In this document: positions 8,594 to 16,263 of the stretch, in pieces | Position numbering within the stretch: position 1 is the stretch's first letter | Layout: each line of letters begins with the position of its first letter | Assembly (NCBI GenBank): GCA_902766595.1 | Contig: CACXEJ010000052.1 | Span: forward strand, 1 to 49,060 | Reading direction: 5' to 3' | Origin: Ruminococcus flavefaciens | Lineage (GTDB): Bacteria > Bacillota > Clostridia > Oscillospirales > Ruminococcaceae | Length of the DNA: 49,060 nt | The notes under the pieces: generated by a model | What the model was told of the DNA's origin: nothing | The model's input: the letters and a program-made list of their open reading frames with translations, nothing else | Database searches by the model: none | Program-made: the position numbers and the translations under genes

Positions 8594-9675
8594 TGCCATA
8601 TACTGAACCCAAAGCGGTCACAGCTGCCCTGAAAAAGGGAGAGCTGTCCAATATTTACTACATCTACGGACAGAACGTCACGGAGGTCGAAAAGCTCACA
8701 AAGCGCGTGATAAAGGCGGCGGTCGGGGACAATGAGGACTTCGCCCTCACCCGTATGAACGGAAAGGAGCTCGACTTCTCCGAGCTTTTTGACACGATAC
8801 AGATGATGCCGATGATGTCGGACTATAACTGCATACTCGTCAACGACTATAACTGCGAGCGTCCGCGTGAGGATATGCGCGGACAGAGCAGCGAGGAGTA
8901 TAACAAGAAGCTCATCGAGACTCTCAAGGATATACCTCCGATGACGGTGGTCATATTCAATGTGACCGGCTTCGAGGTCAAGACGAAGTTTGACAGGAAG
9001 AGCAGCAGCCGCGTCATTTCAGACAAAAACAAGAAGCTCGGCGACTTTGCTGCGAAGAACGGCACTGCCGTTGAGTGCCCGGTAAAGACTCCGGCTGACA
9101 TTGCAAAGGACATTGCGGCTTCCGTGTCGGCAAGGGGCGGCTCTATATCTATCCCCAACGCCAAGGAGATAGCGGAGCGCTGTCTTTCGGACACGCTTGC
9201 GATAAGGAATGAGATAGACAAGCTCTGTGCCTATGCGAACGGCAGGGAGATAACTGCTGAGATGATAGATATGCTTGTTCACCGTCAGAGCGGTGTAACG
9301 GTGTTCAAGCTCGCGGACGCCGTTGCGGCTTTCCGCAGGGAAGAGGCTTTCGAGGCTCTTGACGAGCTTATGGCTGACAAGAACAACCGCGGCTCTGTCC
9401 TCGGAAACATCACAACTTCATTCATAGATATGTACCGTGCCGCTGCCGCAAGAGCTTCGCGGCGCACGACAGGTGATATGAAGAATGATTTCGGCTATGT
9501 ATGGGCGTTCAAGGTGGACAACGCTTTCAGGGACAGCTCGCGTATGAGTATCAGGAGACTGAGAGCGTGTCTGGGAATACTCCGTGATACGTCAGTTTAC
9601 CTCAACTCGACCTCGACGGACGAAAAGACCGTCCTTGAGGAAATGGTTACGAAGATGCTTATGACCCAAAACTGA
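8593..9675 (+). CDS. holA: DNA polymerase III, delta subunit
   Basis: A 360-residue clamp-loader subunit that opens the sliding clamp during replication. The N-terminal ELSNIYYIYGQNVTEVEKLTKRV is the typical start of the AAA+-fold delta subunit, in which the Walker A motif is naturally lost; domain III near the C-terminus has FKLADAVAAFRREEAFEALDEL. It begins inside the comEC stop codon with SD AAGGAGG 5 nt upstream, so translation is coupled. Length and order (comEC-holA) agree with Firmicutes. No defect seen. Confidence 0.92.
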   Translation: MPYTEPKAVTAALKKGELSNIYYIYGQNVTEVEKLTKRVIKAAVGDNEDFALTRMNGKELDFSELFDTIQMMPMMSDYNCILVNDYNCERPREDMRGQSSEEYNKKLIETLKDIPPMTVVIFNVTGFEVKTKFDRKSSSRVISDKNKKLGDFAAKNGTAVECPVKTPADIAKDIAASVSARGGSISIPNAKEIAERCLSDTLAIRNEIDKLCAYANGREITAEMIDMLVHRQSGVTVFKLADAVAAFRREEAFEALDELMADKNNRGSVLGNITTSFIDMYRAAAARASRRTTGDMKNDFGYVWAFKVDNAFRDSSRMSIRRLRACLGILRDTSVYLNSTSTDEKTVLEEMVTKMLMTQN

Positions 9676-9700
9676 CCGGAGCGCTGTAAAGGAGAGCAGA

Positions 9701-10300
9701 ATGTTACAGGTAGATGAAGCAATAATCGTTGAAGGAAAATATGACAAGATAAAGCTGTCCTCGGTAGTAAGTGCTGTCATAATCGTGACGAACGGCTTCG
9801 GCATATTCAAGGATAAGGAGAAGCTCGAGCTGATACGCTACTATGCGCGGACGACGGGTATCATCATACTCACGGACTCCGACAGTGCCGGCAGGAAGAT
9901 ACGCGGCTATATACGCGGAGCAGTCGGTGAGGGCAGCATCAAAAACGTCTATATCCCGGACATCTTCGGCAAGGAAAAACGCAAGGAAAAGCCCTCCGCG
10001 GAGGGCAAGCTCGGAGTCGAGGGGATAGATGTGAGAACGCTTGAGGAAGCGTTCAGAAAGGCAGGCATAAGCAGCTCGGAGAACACGGTCCGGAGCGATA
10101 TAACGAAGATGACGCTGTTTGAGCTCGGACTCAGCGGCGGTCCGGAGAGCAGTATGCTGCGGAAAAGGCTTCAGAAGAAGCTGGGGCTGCCGGAGCATAT
10201 GTCGGCTTCGGCACTCGTGGAGGTGCTCTGCACTATGATGGACGCGCAGGAGCTTGCCGGACACGTCAGCGAACTCAAGGAGGAAGATAATGTTATATAG
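9701..10300 (+). CDS. rnmV: Ribonuclease M5
   Basis: A 199-residue endonuclease that trims 5S rRNA precursors in Gram-positive bacteria. The N-terminal TOPRIM domain is clear: AIIVEGKYDKIKLSSVV (Glu of the metal site), VTNGFGIFKD, then ILTDSDSAGRKIRGYI (the DxD motif) and the family-typical IPDIFGKEKRKEKPSAEGKLGVEGID. The C-terminal part binds the RNA/L18 region in the family. Start ATG at 9701 with SD AAAGGAGAG upstream. The next gene starts 11 nt before its stop. Confidence 0.95.
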   Translation: MLQVDEAIIVEGKYDKIKLSSVVSAVIIVTNGFGIFKDKEKLELIRYYARTTGIIILTDSDSAGRKIRGYIRGAVGEGSIKNVYIPDIFGKEKRKEKPSAEGKLGVEGIDVRTLEEAFRKAGISSSENTVRSDITKMTLFELGLSGGPESSMLRKRLQKKLGLPEHMSASALVEVLCTMMDAQELAGHVSELKEEDNVI

Positions 10301-11666
10301 CAGTCTGCTGTTCATATACGGTTTCCTGCCATTGTCGCTGCTGCTCTATTATGCAGTCCCGAGGAAGGTGCAGATACCGCTGCTGCTTGCGGTGAGTACG
10401 GTGTTCTGCGGATTTATCGGACTTAGATACCTGCTGTTTATGGCAGCGTATACCGTTATAAATTACGCTGCGGCAAGGCTCATAAGCCGTTACCGCGGAA
10501 AGAACGAAATGGCTTCGGCAGTATTTGCAATAGGAGTCTCGTTCGACATAATCTCGGTATTCATATTCAGAACGGCACTGTTTGCGCCGCTGCGCGGAGC
10601 ATTCGGCTTCCCGGAGGAGTTCTTCCCGATAGGCATATCGTTTATGACGCTTTCCGCGATAGGAACTCTTATGGACATTTACGGCGGCAAGGCGGAAGCT
10701 GACAGGAACTTTATTCGTTTTGCACTTTACTTCCTGTTCTTCCCGCGTCTCATTATGGGACCGGTGCTGCGTTACCGCAGCTTTGCGAAGATGCTCGACA
10801 GCCGCAAGCCTGAGCTTGCCGAGATAGGAGTCGGGCTGACGATATTTGTCAAGGGACTCGCAAAAAAAGTCCTCGCCGCGGACACGCTCTTTATGCTGTA
10901 TCAGGCGGTCAGGAGCAGGGACGTTCAGGATATGTCGCTGCTGACGGCGTGGCTGGGTATCAGTGCATATATGCTGTGCCTCTACTTCACTCTGTCCGGA
11001 ATGGCGGATATGGGTACCGGAGCCGGATACTGTTTCGGTATAAAGATGCCGCAGAGCTTCAATTACCCGATGTTCAGCACTAAGATACGCTACTTTGCTG
11101 CAAGGTGGCAGATACAGACGGTACAGTGGATGAGGAGATACATCACCAAGCCTCTCTATGCGCACTTTACCGGCAGGATAATGCGCCGGCTGATATTCAT
11201 AGGCGTGTGGTCTGTATTTGGATTCTGGTACACGTTCAGTCTCAATGGACTGCTCTGGGGTATGCTGATAGGTGCTGCCATTACGATAGAGAGCAGCATA
11301 AGCCGCGGCAAGCTGATAGACACGACCGGTGTGATCTATACAGCAGTTGTCGTAATGATAAGCGGTGTCTTTCTTGCAGGCGGCGACGTGGTCTACTCTC
11401 TCAGATATCTTCTTGCGATGATAGGCAGGGAAAGCATCGCGGACCGCTTTGGATTTTATCTGGTCAAGTCCTACATCGTTGTGCTGCTCATAAGTATATA
11501 TGCTTCGACGGATCTTTTCAGGAATATGATGATACGTTCGGGCAGGAGCCGTATAAGGTCAGCATTTGCGGTAATATCGCCGCTGGTCGTACTGCTTCTG
11601 TTCATCGCCTGCACGGCAATGATAATGTACGGCGGCAGCTCCGTGATAATGCTGATGAAACTGTAA
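10290..11666 (+). CDS. MBOAT-family membrane protein lacking both signature histidines
   Basis: A 458-residue polytopic protein of the AlgI/DltB-type membrane-bound O-acyltransferase family. The start at 10290 has a perfect AAGGAGG SD six nt upstream and overlaps rnmV. Family landmarks are FFPIGISFMTLSAIGTLMDIYGGK, FLFFPRLIMGPVLRY, and the two regions that normally hold the histidines. Here the first reads RWQIQTVQW (W273-Q274; family RWHxSLxxW) and the second reads GFWYTFSLNGLLWG (W313-Y314; family GxWHGxxWxxxxWG). Thus the catalytic His is Tyr. Normal members transfer acyl groups to extracellular glycans or teichoic acid. The DHHW gene follows by 12 nt, the usual partner. The protein may be a pseudoenzyme transporter/scaffold or an unusual enzyme. 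Confidence 0.82.
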   Translation: MLYSSLLFIYGFLPLSLLLYYAVPRKVQIPLLLAVSTVFCGFIGLRYLLFMAAYTVINYAAARLISRYRGKNEMASAVFAIGVSFDIISVFIFRTALFAPLRGAFGFPEEFFPIGISFMTLSAIGTLMDIYGGKAEADRNFIRFALYFLFFPRLIMGPVLRYRSFAKMLDSRKPELAEIGVGLTIFVKGLAKKVLAADTLFMLYQAVRSRDVQDMSLLTAWLGISAYMLCLYFTLSGMADMGTGAGYCFGIKMPQSFNYPMFSTKIRYFAARWQIQTVQWMRRYITKPLYAHFTGRIMRRLIFIGVWSVFGFWYTFSLNGLLWGMLIGAAITIESSISRGKLIDTTGVIYTAVVVMISGVFLAGGDVVYSLRYLLAMIGRESIADRFGFYLVKSYIVVLLISIYASTDLFRNMMIRSGRSRIRSAFAVISPLVVLLLFIACTAMIMYGGSSVIMLMKL

Positions 11667-11678
11667 GGGGGCGGTGAT

Positions 11679-12809
11679 ATGACAAAGCTGACAAGTAAGA
11701 TAACGGCAGTCCTTATGCTGGCATTTATCGGCGTATTTATGGTTTTCAGCATTTTCGGGAGCAAGAAGAGCCGCTCGTCAGAGGAGAACAGAGAGCTCAG
11801 TAAGTGTCCCGGAATTACCTCCTCATCGCTGCTTGACGGCAGCTTTGCTGAGCAGCTCGGTTTGTACAGTGCGGATCATTTTCCGCTCAGGAGCAAGTGG
11901 CTCAACCTGAATTCCAAGCTGCGCGAGGAGATAGGTGATGGCATCATAAACGGCGTTTACGCTGCTGACGATATGCTCCTTGACGCTGACACCTCACGAC
12001 GTGCTTCATCGGGGAGCTGTGCTGCTGAGATAAACCGTTTTGCGCGCGATCACTCTGGTGCTGTGTATGTGGTAGCCGTGCCGACCTCCTCCGGAGTTTA
12101 CCGTGAACGTCTGCCGGAATACCTCGACGATTACCGCGAGAGCCAGCAGATAAGCGATTTCTATGACAAGCTGAACAAGGATATTAAGAGGATAGATGCA
12201 TATAATATCCTTAAAATGCTCAACTCCAACTATATCTACTACCGGAGCGATACCAAGTGGACGAGTTACGGCGCATACTGCGTTTACCGCACCGTAATAC
12301 AGAAGCTCGGTTTCCTCCCGACTACCTTCGACAAGTATTCCATAAGGCACGTTACTTCCGATTTCCGCGGCAACCTATATAACAGGAGCCTCTGCACGTC
12401 TGTAAAGCCGGACATAATGGACTTCTATTACTGCAGCGGCGGTGCGGAGGTACTGAGCTGCACCGGAGTCGGCAAGGACAAAACGATAGTTTCCAAGCGC
12501 ATATACGACGAACAGCAGCTTGAGTCCGACTATCTGTACAACGCCTACCTCGGAGAGAGCATACCTCTTCTGAGGATAAAGACCTCAGTAAACAATGAAC
12601 GTAAGCTGTTGGTGATAAAGGACGGCTATGCGGACTGCTTTATCCCGTTCCTGACGCAGCATTACAGCGAGATAGACGTTCTCTCTCCTGAACTGCTCGA
12701 TGGCTCGGCGTCAGATTTCGTGGATTTTGACAAGTATGAGCAGACGCTTTTCCTGTTCGGTATCGAAAACCTCAGCGACAGCAGTATATTTGCTTCGCTG
12801 AACCGCTGA
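11679..12809 (+). CDS. DHHW/AlgX-like SGNH-fold protein lacking the catalytic Ser and His
   Basis: A 376-residue protein with an N-terminal signal anchor (residues 7-26) and an extracellular domain of the DHHW (AlgX/AlgJ-like) family, which cooperates with MBOAT proteins to O-acetylate surface glycans. Recognisable are ENRELSKCP, FAEQLGLYSADHFPLRSKWL, and the motif YYRSDTKWTSYGAYCVY (family Y..DxHWT..GAY); the catalytic His is K193. Later, LVIKDGYADCFIPFLTQHY corresponds to the family's KDSYANxxxPxLxxHY, but the nucleophile Ser is G316. Only D191 of the triad remains. It sits 12 nt after the MBOAT gene. The fold assignment is good; the function must differ from acetyl transfer if the motif alignment is right. 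Confidence 0.8.
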   Translation: MTKLTSKITAVLMLAFIGVFMVFSIFGSKKSRSSEENRELSKCPGITSSSLLDGSFAEQLGLYSADHFPLRSKWLNLNSKLREEIGDGIINGVYAADDMLLDADTSRRASSGSCAAEINRFARDHSGAVYVVAVPTSSGVYRERLPEYLDDYRESQQISDFYDKLNKDIKRIDAYNILKMLNSNYIYYRSDTKWTSYGAYCVYRTVIQKLGFLPTTFDKYSIRHVTSDFRGNLYNRSLCTSVKPDIMDFYYCSGGAEVLSCTGVGKDKTIVSKRIYDEQQLESDYLYNAYLGESIPLLRIKTSVNNERKLLVIKDGYADCFIPFLTQHYSEIDVLSPELLDGSASDFVDFDKYEQTLFLFGIENLSDSSIFASLNR

Positions 12810-12825
12810 TGAAAGGATGATTAAA

Positions 12826-13593
12826 ATGAAAGCACTTATCACAGGAGCAACCTCAGGCATAGGAAAAAGCATAGCGCGTTCACTCAGCAGACGCGGCTGG
12901 GAGCTGATACTCACCGGACGCAATGAGGAAGCACTGAAGGAACTCCAGCAGGAGCTCGGCAATACCGAGATAATCGCAGCAGACCTTGCAGAACGCAGCG
13001 AGGTTTTCAAGGTCTACGGCTTCTGCCGCGAAAAGAACGTGGATATGCTCGTGAACAACGCCGGCTACGGAATATTCGGACGCTTTGACGAGACCGATCT
13101 CGAGGACGAGCTGAATATGATAAACGTCAATATCACAGCGCTGCATATCCTCACAAAGCTCTTCCTGCGCGATTTCAAGAAGCGCGACAGCGGCATAATA
13201 CTCAACGTTGCGTCAGTGGCAGGCTTTATGACAGGACCGCTCCTCTCATCTTATTACGCTTCAAAGAACTACGTCCTGAGACTCTCTCTTGCTATTTATG
13301 AAGAGCTCCGCCGTGCAAAGTCCAACGTCAGCATAACCGTTCTCTGTCCCGGACCTGTTGATACGAATTTCAACAACAGAGCCGGAGTAACATTCAGCGC
13401 AAAGCCTGTTTCGGCTGAATATGTTGCTGAGTACGCAATAAAGAAAGCCCTTACGCACAAGCTGTTTGCAATACCCGGACTCACTATCAAGGCGTGTGCG
13501 ATAGGTCAGCGTTTCATACCTCACAAGCTGCTCTCAGCCGTGACCTATAACGTTCAGAAGGCTAAAGAGAGAACTGACGGAGACGGCAGATGA
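12826..13593 (+). CDS. Short-chain dehydrogenase/reductase (SDR)
   Basis: A 255-residue classical SDR. The N-terminal NAD(P)-binding TGATSGIGKSIA motif, the NNAGYGIFG motif, the catalytic Ser in NVASVAGF, and the YYASK active-site Tyr/Lys are all present, so it should be an active oxidoreductase; the PGPVDTNF segment after the active site is also typical. The length equals that of the family. An in-frame ATG lies 9 nt upstream (12817), but the SD AAAGGA overlaps it, so 12826 is the better start. Substrate unknown. It overlaps the next gene by 4 nt (ATGA). Confidence 0.9.
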   Translation: MKALITGATSGIGKSIARSLSRRGWELILTGRNEEALKELQQELGNTEIIAADLAERSEVFKVYGFCREKNVDMLVNNAGYGIFGRFDETDLEDELNMINVNITALHILTKLFLRDFKKRDSGIILNVASVAGFMTGPLLSSYYASKNYVLRLSLAIYEELRRAKSNVSITVLCPGPVDTNFNNRAGVTFSAKPVSAEYVAEYAIKKALTHKLFAIPGLTIKACAIGQRFIPHKLLSAVTYNVQKAKERTDGDGR

Positions 13594-14129
13594 GGGATAT
13601 AAGCTATCGTGTAGCGCTGGGAGGGATAGTGTCGGCACTCTGCCTTGTGACGATGTTCCTTGCTGGAGTCCTGCCGGCGCTGTACATCGTTCTTCCGATG
13701 ATAGCCGGAGTGCTTATGATGATAATTGCGGAGGAGGTCAGCAAGAGCTGGGCGCTGCTGACCTACATCTCCGTGAGCATACTTGCGATGTTCATAACAT
13801 TTGACAAGGAAGCCGCGCTGATGTTCATACTGCTCTTCGGACACTATCCTATACTGCGCCTGTATATCGACAGGCTGCCCCTGAAATGGCTGCGAAGAGC
13901 GGTGAGACTGCTCCTGTTCAACGTCTGTGTCATCATCTACTTTTACATCACTGTTTACATCTTCGGACTTGATCAGATGTTTGAGGAGTTCGACGACTTC
14001 GGCAGGTACGGCGCATATATTATGCTGCTTCTGGCGAACGTGATATTCGTTCTCTACGATCTCAACCTTGATAACGTACACCGCATCTACAAGAAAAAGC
14101 TGGCTGCAAGGCTCAGAAAAAACAAATGA
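13590..14129 (+). CDS. Multi-spanning membrane protein of unknown function
   Basis: A 179-residue, strongly hydrophobic protein with about five TM helices (roughly residues 8-28, 32-50, 54-70, 75-95 and 105-130, another near 145-160) and a basic C-terminus (KKKLAARLRKNK). The N-terminus (RVALGGIVSALCLVTMFLAG) resembles substrate-binding S components of ECF transporters, but I see no diagnostic motif, so I do not assign a ligand. It overlaps the SDR gene by 4 nt and is the last gene of the long operon before the terminator at 14130. Confidence 0.7.
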   Translation: MRDISYRVALGGIVSALCLVTMFLAGVLPALYIVLPMIAGVLMMIIAEEVSKSWALLTYISVSILAMFITFDKEAALMFILLFGHYPILRLYIDRLPLKWLRRAVRLLLFNVCVIIYFYITVYIFGLDQMFEEFDDFGRYGAYIMLLLANVIFVLYDLNLDNVHRIYKKKLAARLRKNK

Positions 14130-14164
14130 CCGCACACTCTCTTTACGGGAATGTGCGGTTTTTT
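14130..14164 (+). terminator. Intrinsic terminator ending the HIT-to-membrane-protein operon
   Basis: CCGCACA (14130-14136) pairs with TGTGCGG (14152-14158), followed at once by six T. It begins at the stop codon of the membrane protein. It also separates this operon from the convergent oxidoreductase gene. Confidence 0.9.
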
Positions 14165-14175
14165 ACGCTTAACGG

Positions 14176-15156
14176 TCACTCGTCCGGATAAACGAGCCCC
14201 CAGTCTTTGCGGCATTTATCCATTATCCTCATAACTGCGAGGGTAGAGGAGTGTGTGACGAGAGGGCTTTCCTTGAGACCTTTTTCAAGGCACCTCTGTG
14301 CCTCAAGGATCTCGTATTCATAGCCGTTCACAATTACAGGAATAATGGAGCGTTCAAGCTCCCTTCCTTCACGGTCGAAGAGGGTGATCTCGGACGAGCA
14401 GTGAAATCCCTCTCCGAAAACTATCATACCCTCATCGCCGGATATAAGAGCACGGTTTGGCAGCTGCATTTCAAAGCCTGACTGGAGCACAGCAGCGGAG
14501 TCTTTGTAGCGGAGAGTGATGCTGTTGCTCATATCGACGCCAAAGATGATATTTGCGTCAGTGATTATCTCATCGGGTGAGCTGCCGAGAATATCTGCGG
14601 CGAGCGTTATCGGATAAACGCCGAGATCAAGCAGTGCGCCGCCGCCGCATTCAGGTGAGAAGAGACGGTCGTTCCTGTTGTAGGGCACAGAGCAGCAGAA
14701 ATCCGCCTTGATATAGCGTACCCTGCCGATGCGTCCTGTATTTATCCATTCCAGAGCCTTGAGGTAGGTCGGGCGGCACTTCATCCACATCGCTTCCATA
14801 AAGAAAACGTCCTTGTCCTTTGCAGCAGCAAGCATTTTTTCAAGCTGAGCGGAATTGAGGGCAATGCTTTTCTCGCAGAGAACATTTCTGCCGTGATCTA
14901 TACAGAGCATAGAGTCGGCGAAGTGGCTTGCCATAGGGGTAGCGATATAGACAATGTCAACGCTGCTGTCCGAAGCGAGTTCCGCATAGCTGCCGAAGCT
15001 CTTTTCAAAGCCGAATTCTCCGGCGAAGGCTGCTGCTTTATCCGCACTGCGCGAAGCGACAGCATACAGCACAGCGTTATCTGAGCCTTTGATGGCTACT
15101 GCAAAAGAACGGGCGATCCTGCCTGTTCCGATGATACCCCAGCGGTATTTTTTCAT
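14176..15156 (-). CDS. Gfo/Idh/MocA-family oxidoreductase
   Basis: A 326-residue NAD(P)-dependent dehydrogenase. The N-terminus WGIIGTGRIARSFA is the Rossmann GxGxxA motif; VYIATPMASHF and VLCEKSIALN follow. The family's EKP motif here reads EKS, replacing a proline in the cofactor/active-site loop. The C-terminal alpha/beta domain contains GGALLDLGVYPITLA, with the conserved DxGxH-like element reading DLGVYP. Members oxidise sugars or polyols (glucose-fructose oxidoreductase, inositol dehydrogenase, dihydrodiols). The actual substrate is unknown. Transcribed alone from a good promoter at 15223-15251. Confidence 0.9.
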   Translation of the reverse strand: MKKYRWGIIGTGRIARSFAVAIKGSDNAVLYAVASRSADKAAAFAGEFGFEKSFGSYAELASDSSVDIVYIATPMASHFADSMLCIDHGRNVLCEKSIALNSAQLEKMLAAAKDKDVFFMEAMWMKCRPTYLKALEWINTGRIGRVRYIKADFCCSVPYNRNDRLFSPECGGGALLDLGVYPITLAADILGSSPDEIITDANIIFGVDMSNSITLRYKDSAAVLQSGFEMQLPNRALISGDEGMIVFGEGFHCSSEITLFDREGRELERSIIPVIVNGYEYEILEAQRCLEKGLKESPLVTHSSTLAVMRIMDKCRKDWGLVYPDE

Positions 15157-15222
15157 TGTAGGACACCTCCGTGTTTTTAGTGAGTGACGGCGGTTATTAA
15201 GGGATTTGTACTTCTAAAAATA

Positions 15223-15251
15223 ATTATAGCATATGAAGTATGACATTGCAA
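15223..15251 (-). promoter_or_regulatory. Promoter of the Gfo/Idh/MocA gene
   Basis: On the minus strand: TTGCAA (15246-15251), 17-bp spacer, TATAAT (15223-15228). Confidence 0.75.
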
Positions 15252-15265
15252 TAGTCCGGCAAAGA

Positions 15266-15317
15266 AAAAGATGAGGCAGCCCCTCTGTCCGTAACAGAGG
15301 AGGCAACCTCATCTTTT
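15266..15317 (-). terminator. Long hairpin terminator downstream of metF
   Basis: AAAAGATGAGG (15266-15276) pairs with CCTCATCTTTT (15307-15317); inside, CCTCTGT (15282-15288) pairs with ACAGAGG (15294-15300). The A/T ends give a T tract in the minus direction. A second inverted pair, GCATTTCTGCT (15322-15332) with AGCAGAAATGC (15376-15386), lies between it and the metF stop. Confidence 0.75.
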
Positions 15318-15387
15318 GACCGCATTTCTGCTTTTTTCTATGTTATACCATTGGCTATGCTGCTTGTTGAGGAGGAGCAGAAATGCT

Positions 15388-16263
15388 TTATGCGCGGGCA
15401 CAGGAGGTGACTGTTATAAGGCTCTGTACAGCATCGTATATCCTGTGTGCGACATAGGGGTTATTCATTGTGTAGAGGTGGATGCCGTCAACACCGTCGG
15501 TGATGAGCTCGGTTATCTGGTCGATAGCGTAGGCTATGCCGGCATCGCGGAGAGCAGTCTCGTTGTGCTCGTATTTTTCAAGAACACGCACGAACTTCTT
15601 CGGGAGCTCGACTCCGCAGAGCTTCACCATACGCTCGATCTGACGCTTGTTCGTAACGGGCATAATACCGGCTTCGATCGGCACGTCAATGCCGGAGGTG
15701 CGGGCCTTTTCGCAGAAGTCGTAGAAATATGAGTTGTCGAGGAAGAGCTGAGTGATGAGGTGATGAGCGCCGCAGTCAACCTTGTGCTTCAGCCATTTCA
15801 GGTCATCGGCGCAGCTTGAGCTCTCGGGGTGAACTTCCGGATAGCAGGCAGCGATGATGTTGAAGTCGTAGTTTTCTCTGATGAACGTGATAAGGTCGCT
15901 TGCGTGGCGGAAATCGCCCTGAACGCTGCCGGAGCTGTCTCCGCGCAGTGCGAGTATATTCTCGATGCCGTTATCCTGCATACTGTCGAGAATAGCGGCA
16001 GCCTGTTCCTTTGTCAGACCTATGCAGGGCATATGTGCAACGCTTTCAACGCCGTATCTGTCCTGAATGTCGGACGCTATCTGTATGGTCTTGCAGCCGT
16101 TTTTTCCGCCGCCTGCACCGTAGGTCACACTGATGAAATCAGGCGAAATATCGGATAGCTCCTCAAGTGTTTTATAGATAACGCTCTCATTGGCGTCGGG
16201 CTTGGGAGGGAAGACCTCCAGCGAGAACACGGTCTTTTCATCAAATATATCAGCAGTTTTCAT
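15388..16263 (-). CDS. metF: Methylenetetrahydrofolate reductase
   Basis: A 291-residue FAD-dependent enzyme that reduces 5,10-methylene-THF to 5-methyl-THF, the methyl donor used by MetE. The N-terminus has FSLEVFPPK (conserved active-site Glu in EFFPPK-type motif), then [22 protein letters not shown] and [14 protein letters not shown], all typical. Length is typical for a bacterial MetF. Its ATG lies inside the end of metE (14-nt overlap) with AGAGG as SD, so translation is coupled to metE. Both end at the hairpin at 15266-15317. Confidence 0.96.
   Translation of the reverse strand: MKTADIFDEKTVFSLEVFPPKPDANESVIYKTLEELSDISPDFISVTYGAGGGKNGCKTIQIASDIQDRYGVESVAHMPCIGLTKEQAAAILDSMQDNGIENILALRGDSSGSVQGDFRHASDLITFIRENYDFNIIAACYPEVHPESSSCADDLKWLKHKVDCGAHHLITQLFLDNSYFYDFCEKARTSGIDVPIEAGIMPVTNKRQIERMVKLCGVELPKKFVRVLEKYEHNETALRDAGIAYAIDQITELITDGVDGIHLYTMNNPYVAHRIYDAVQSLITVTSCARA

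Noticed and set aside
10293-11165. A 290-codon minus-strand open frame opposite the MBOAT gene
   Set aside because: The composition (many Arg, His, Tyr, Gln) is that of an antisense shadow; the plus strand has TM helices and a perfect SD.
15829-16158. Plus-strand frame opposite metF
   Set aside because: metF is full length with strong motifs; the plus frame has no SD and no recognisable feature.
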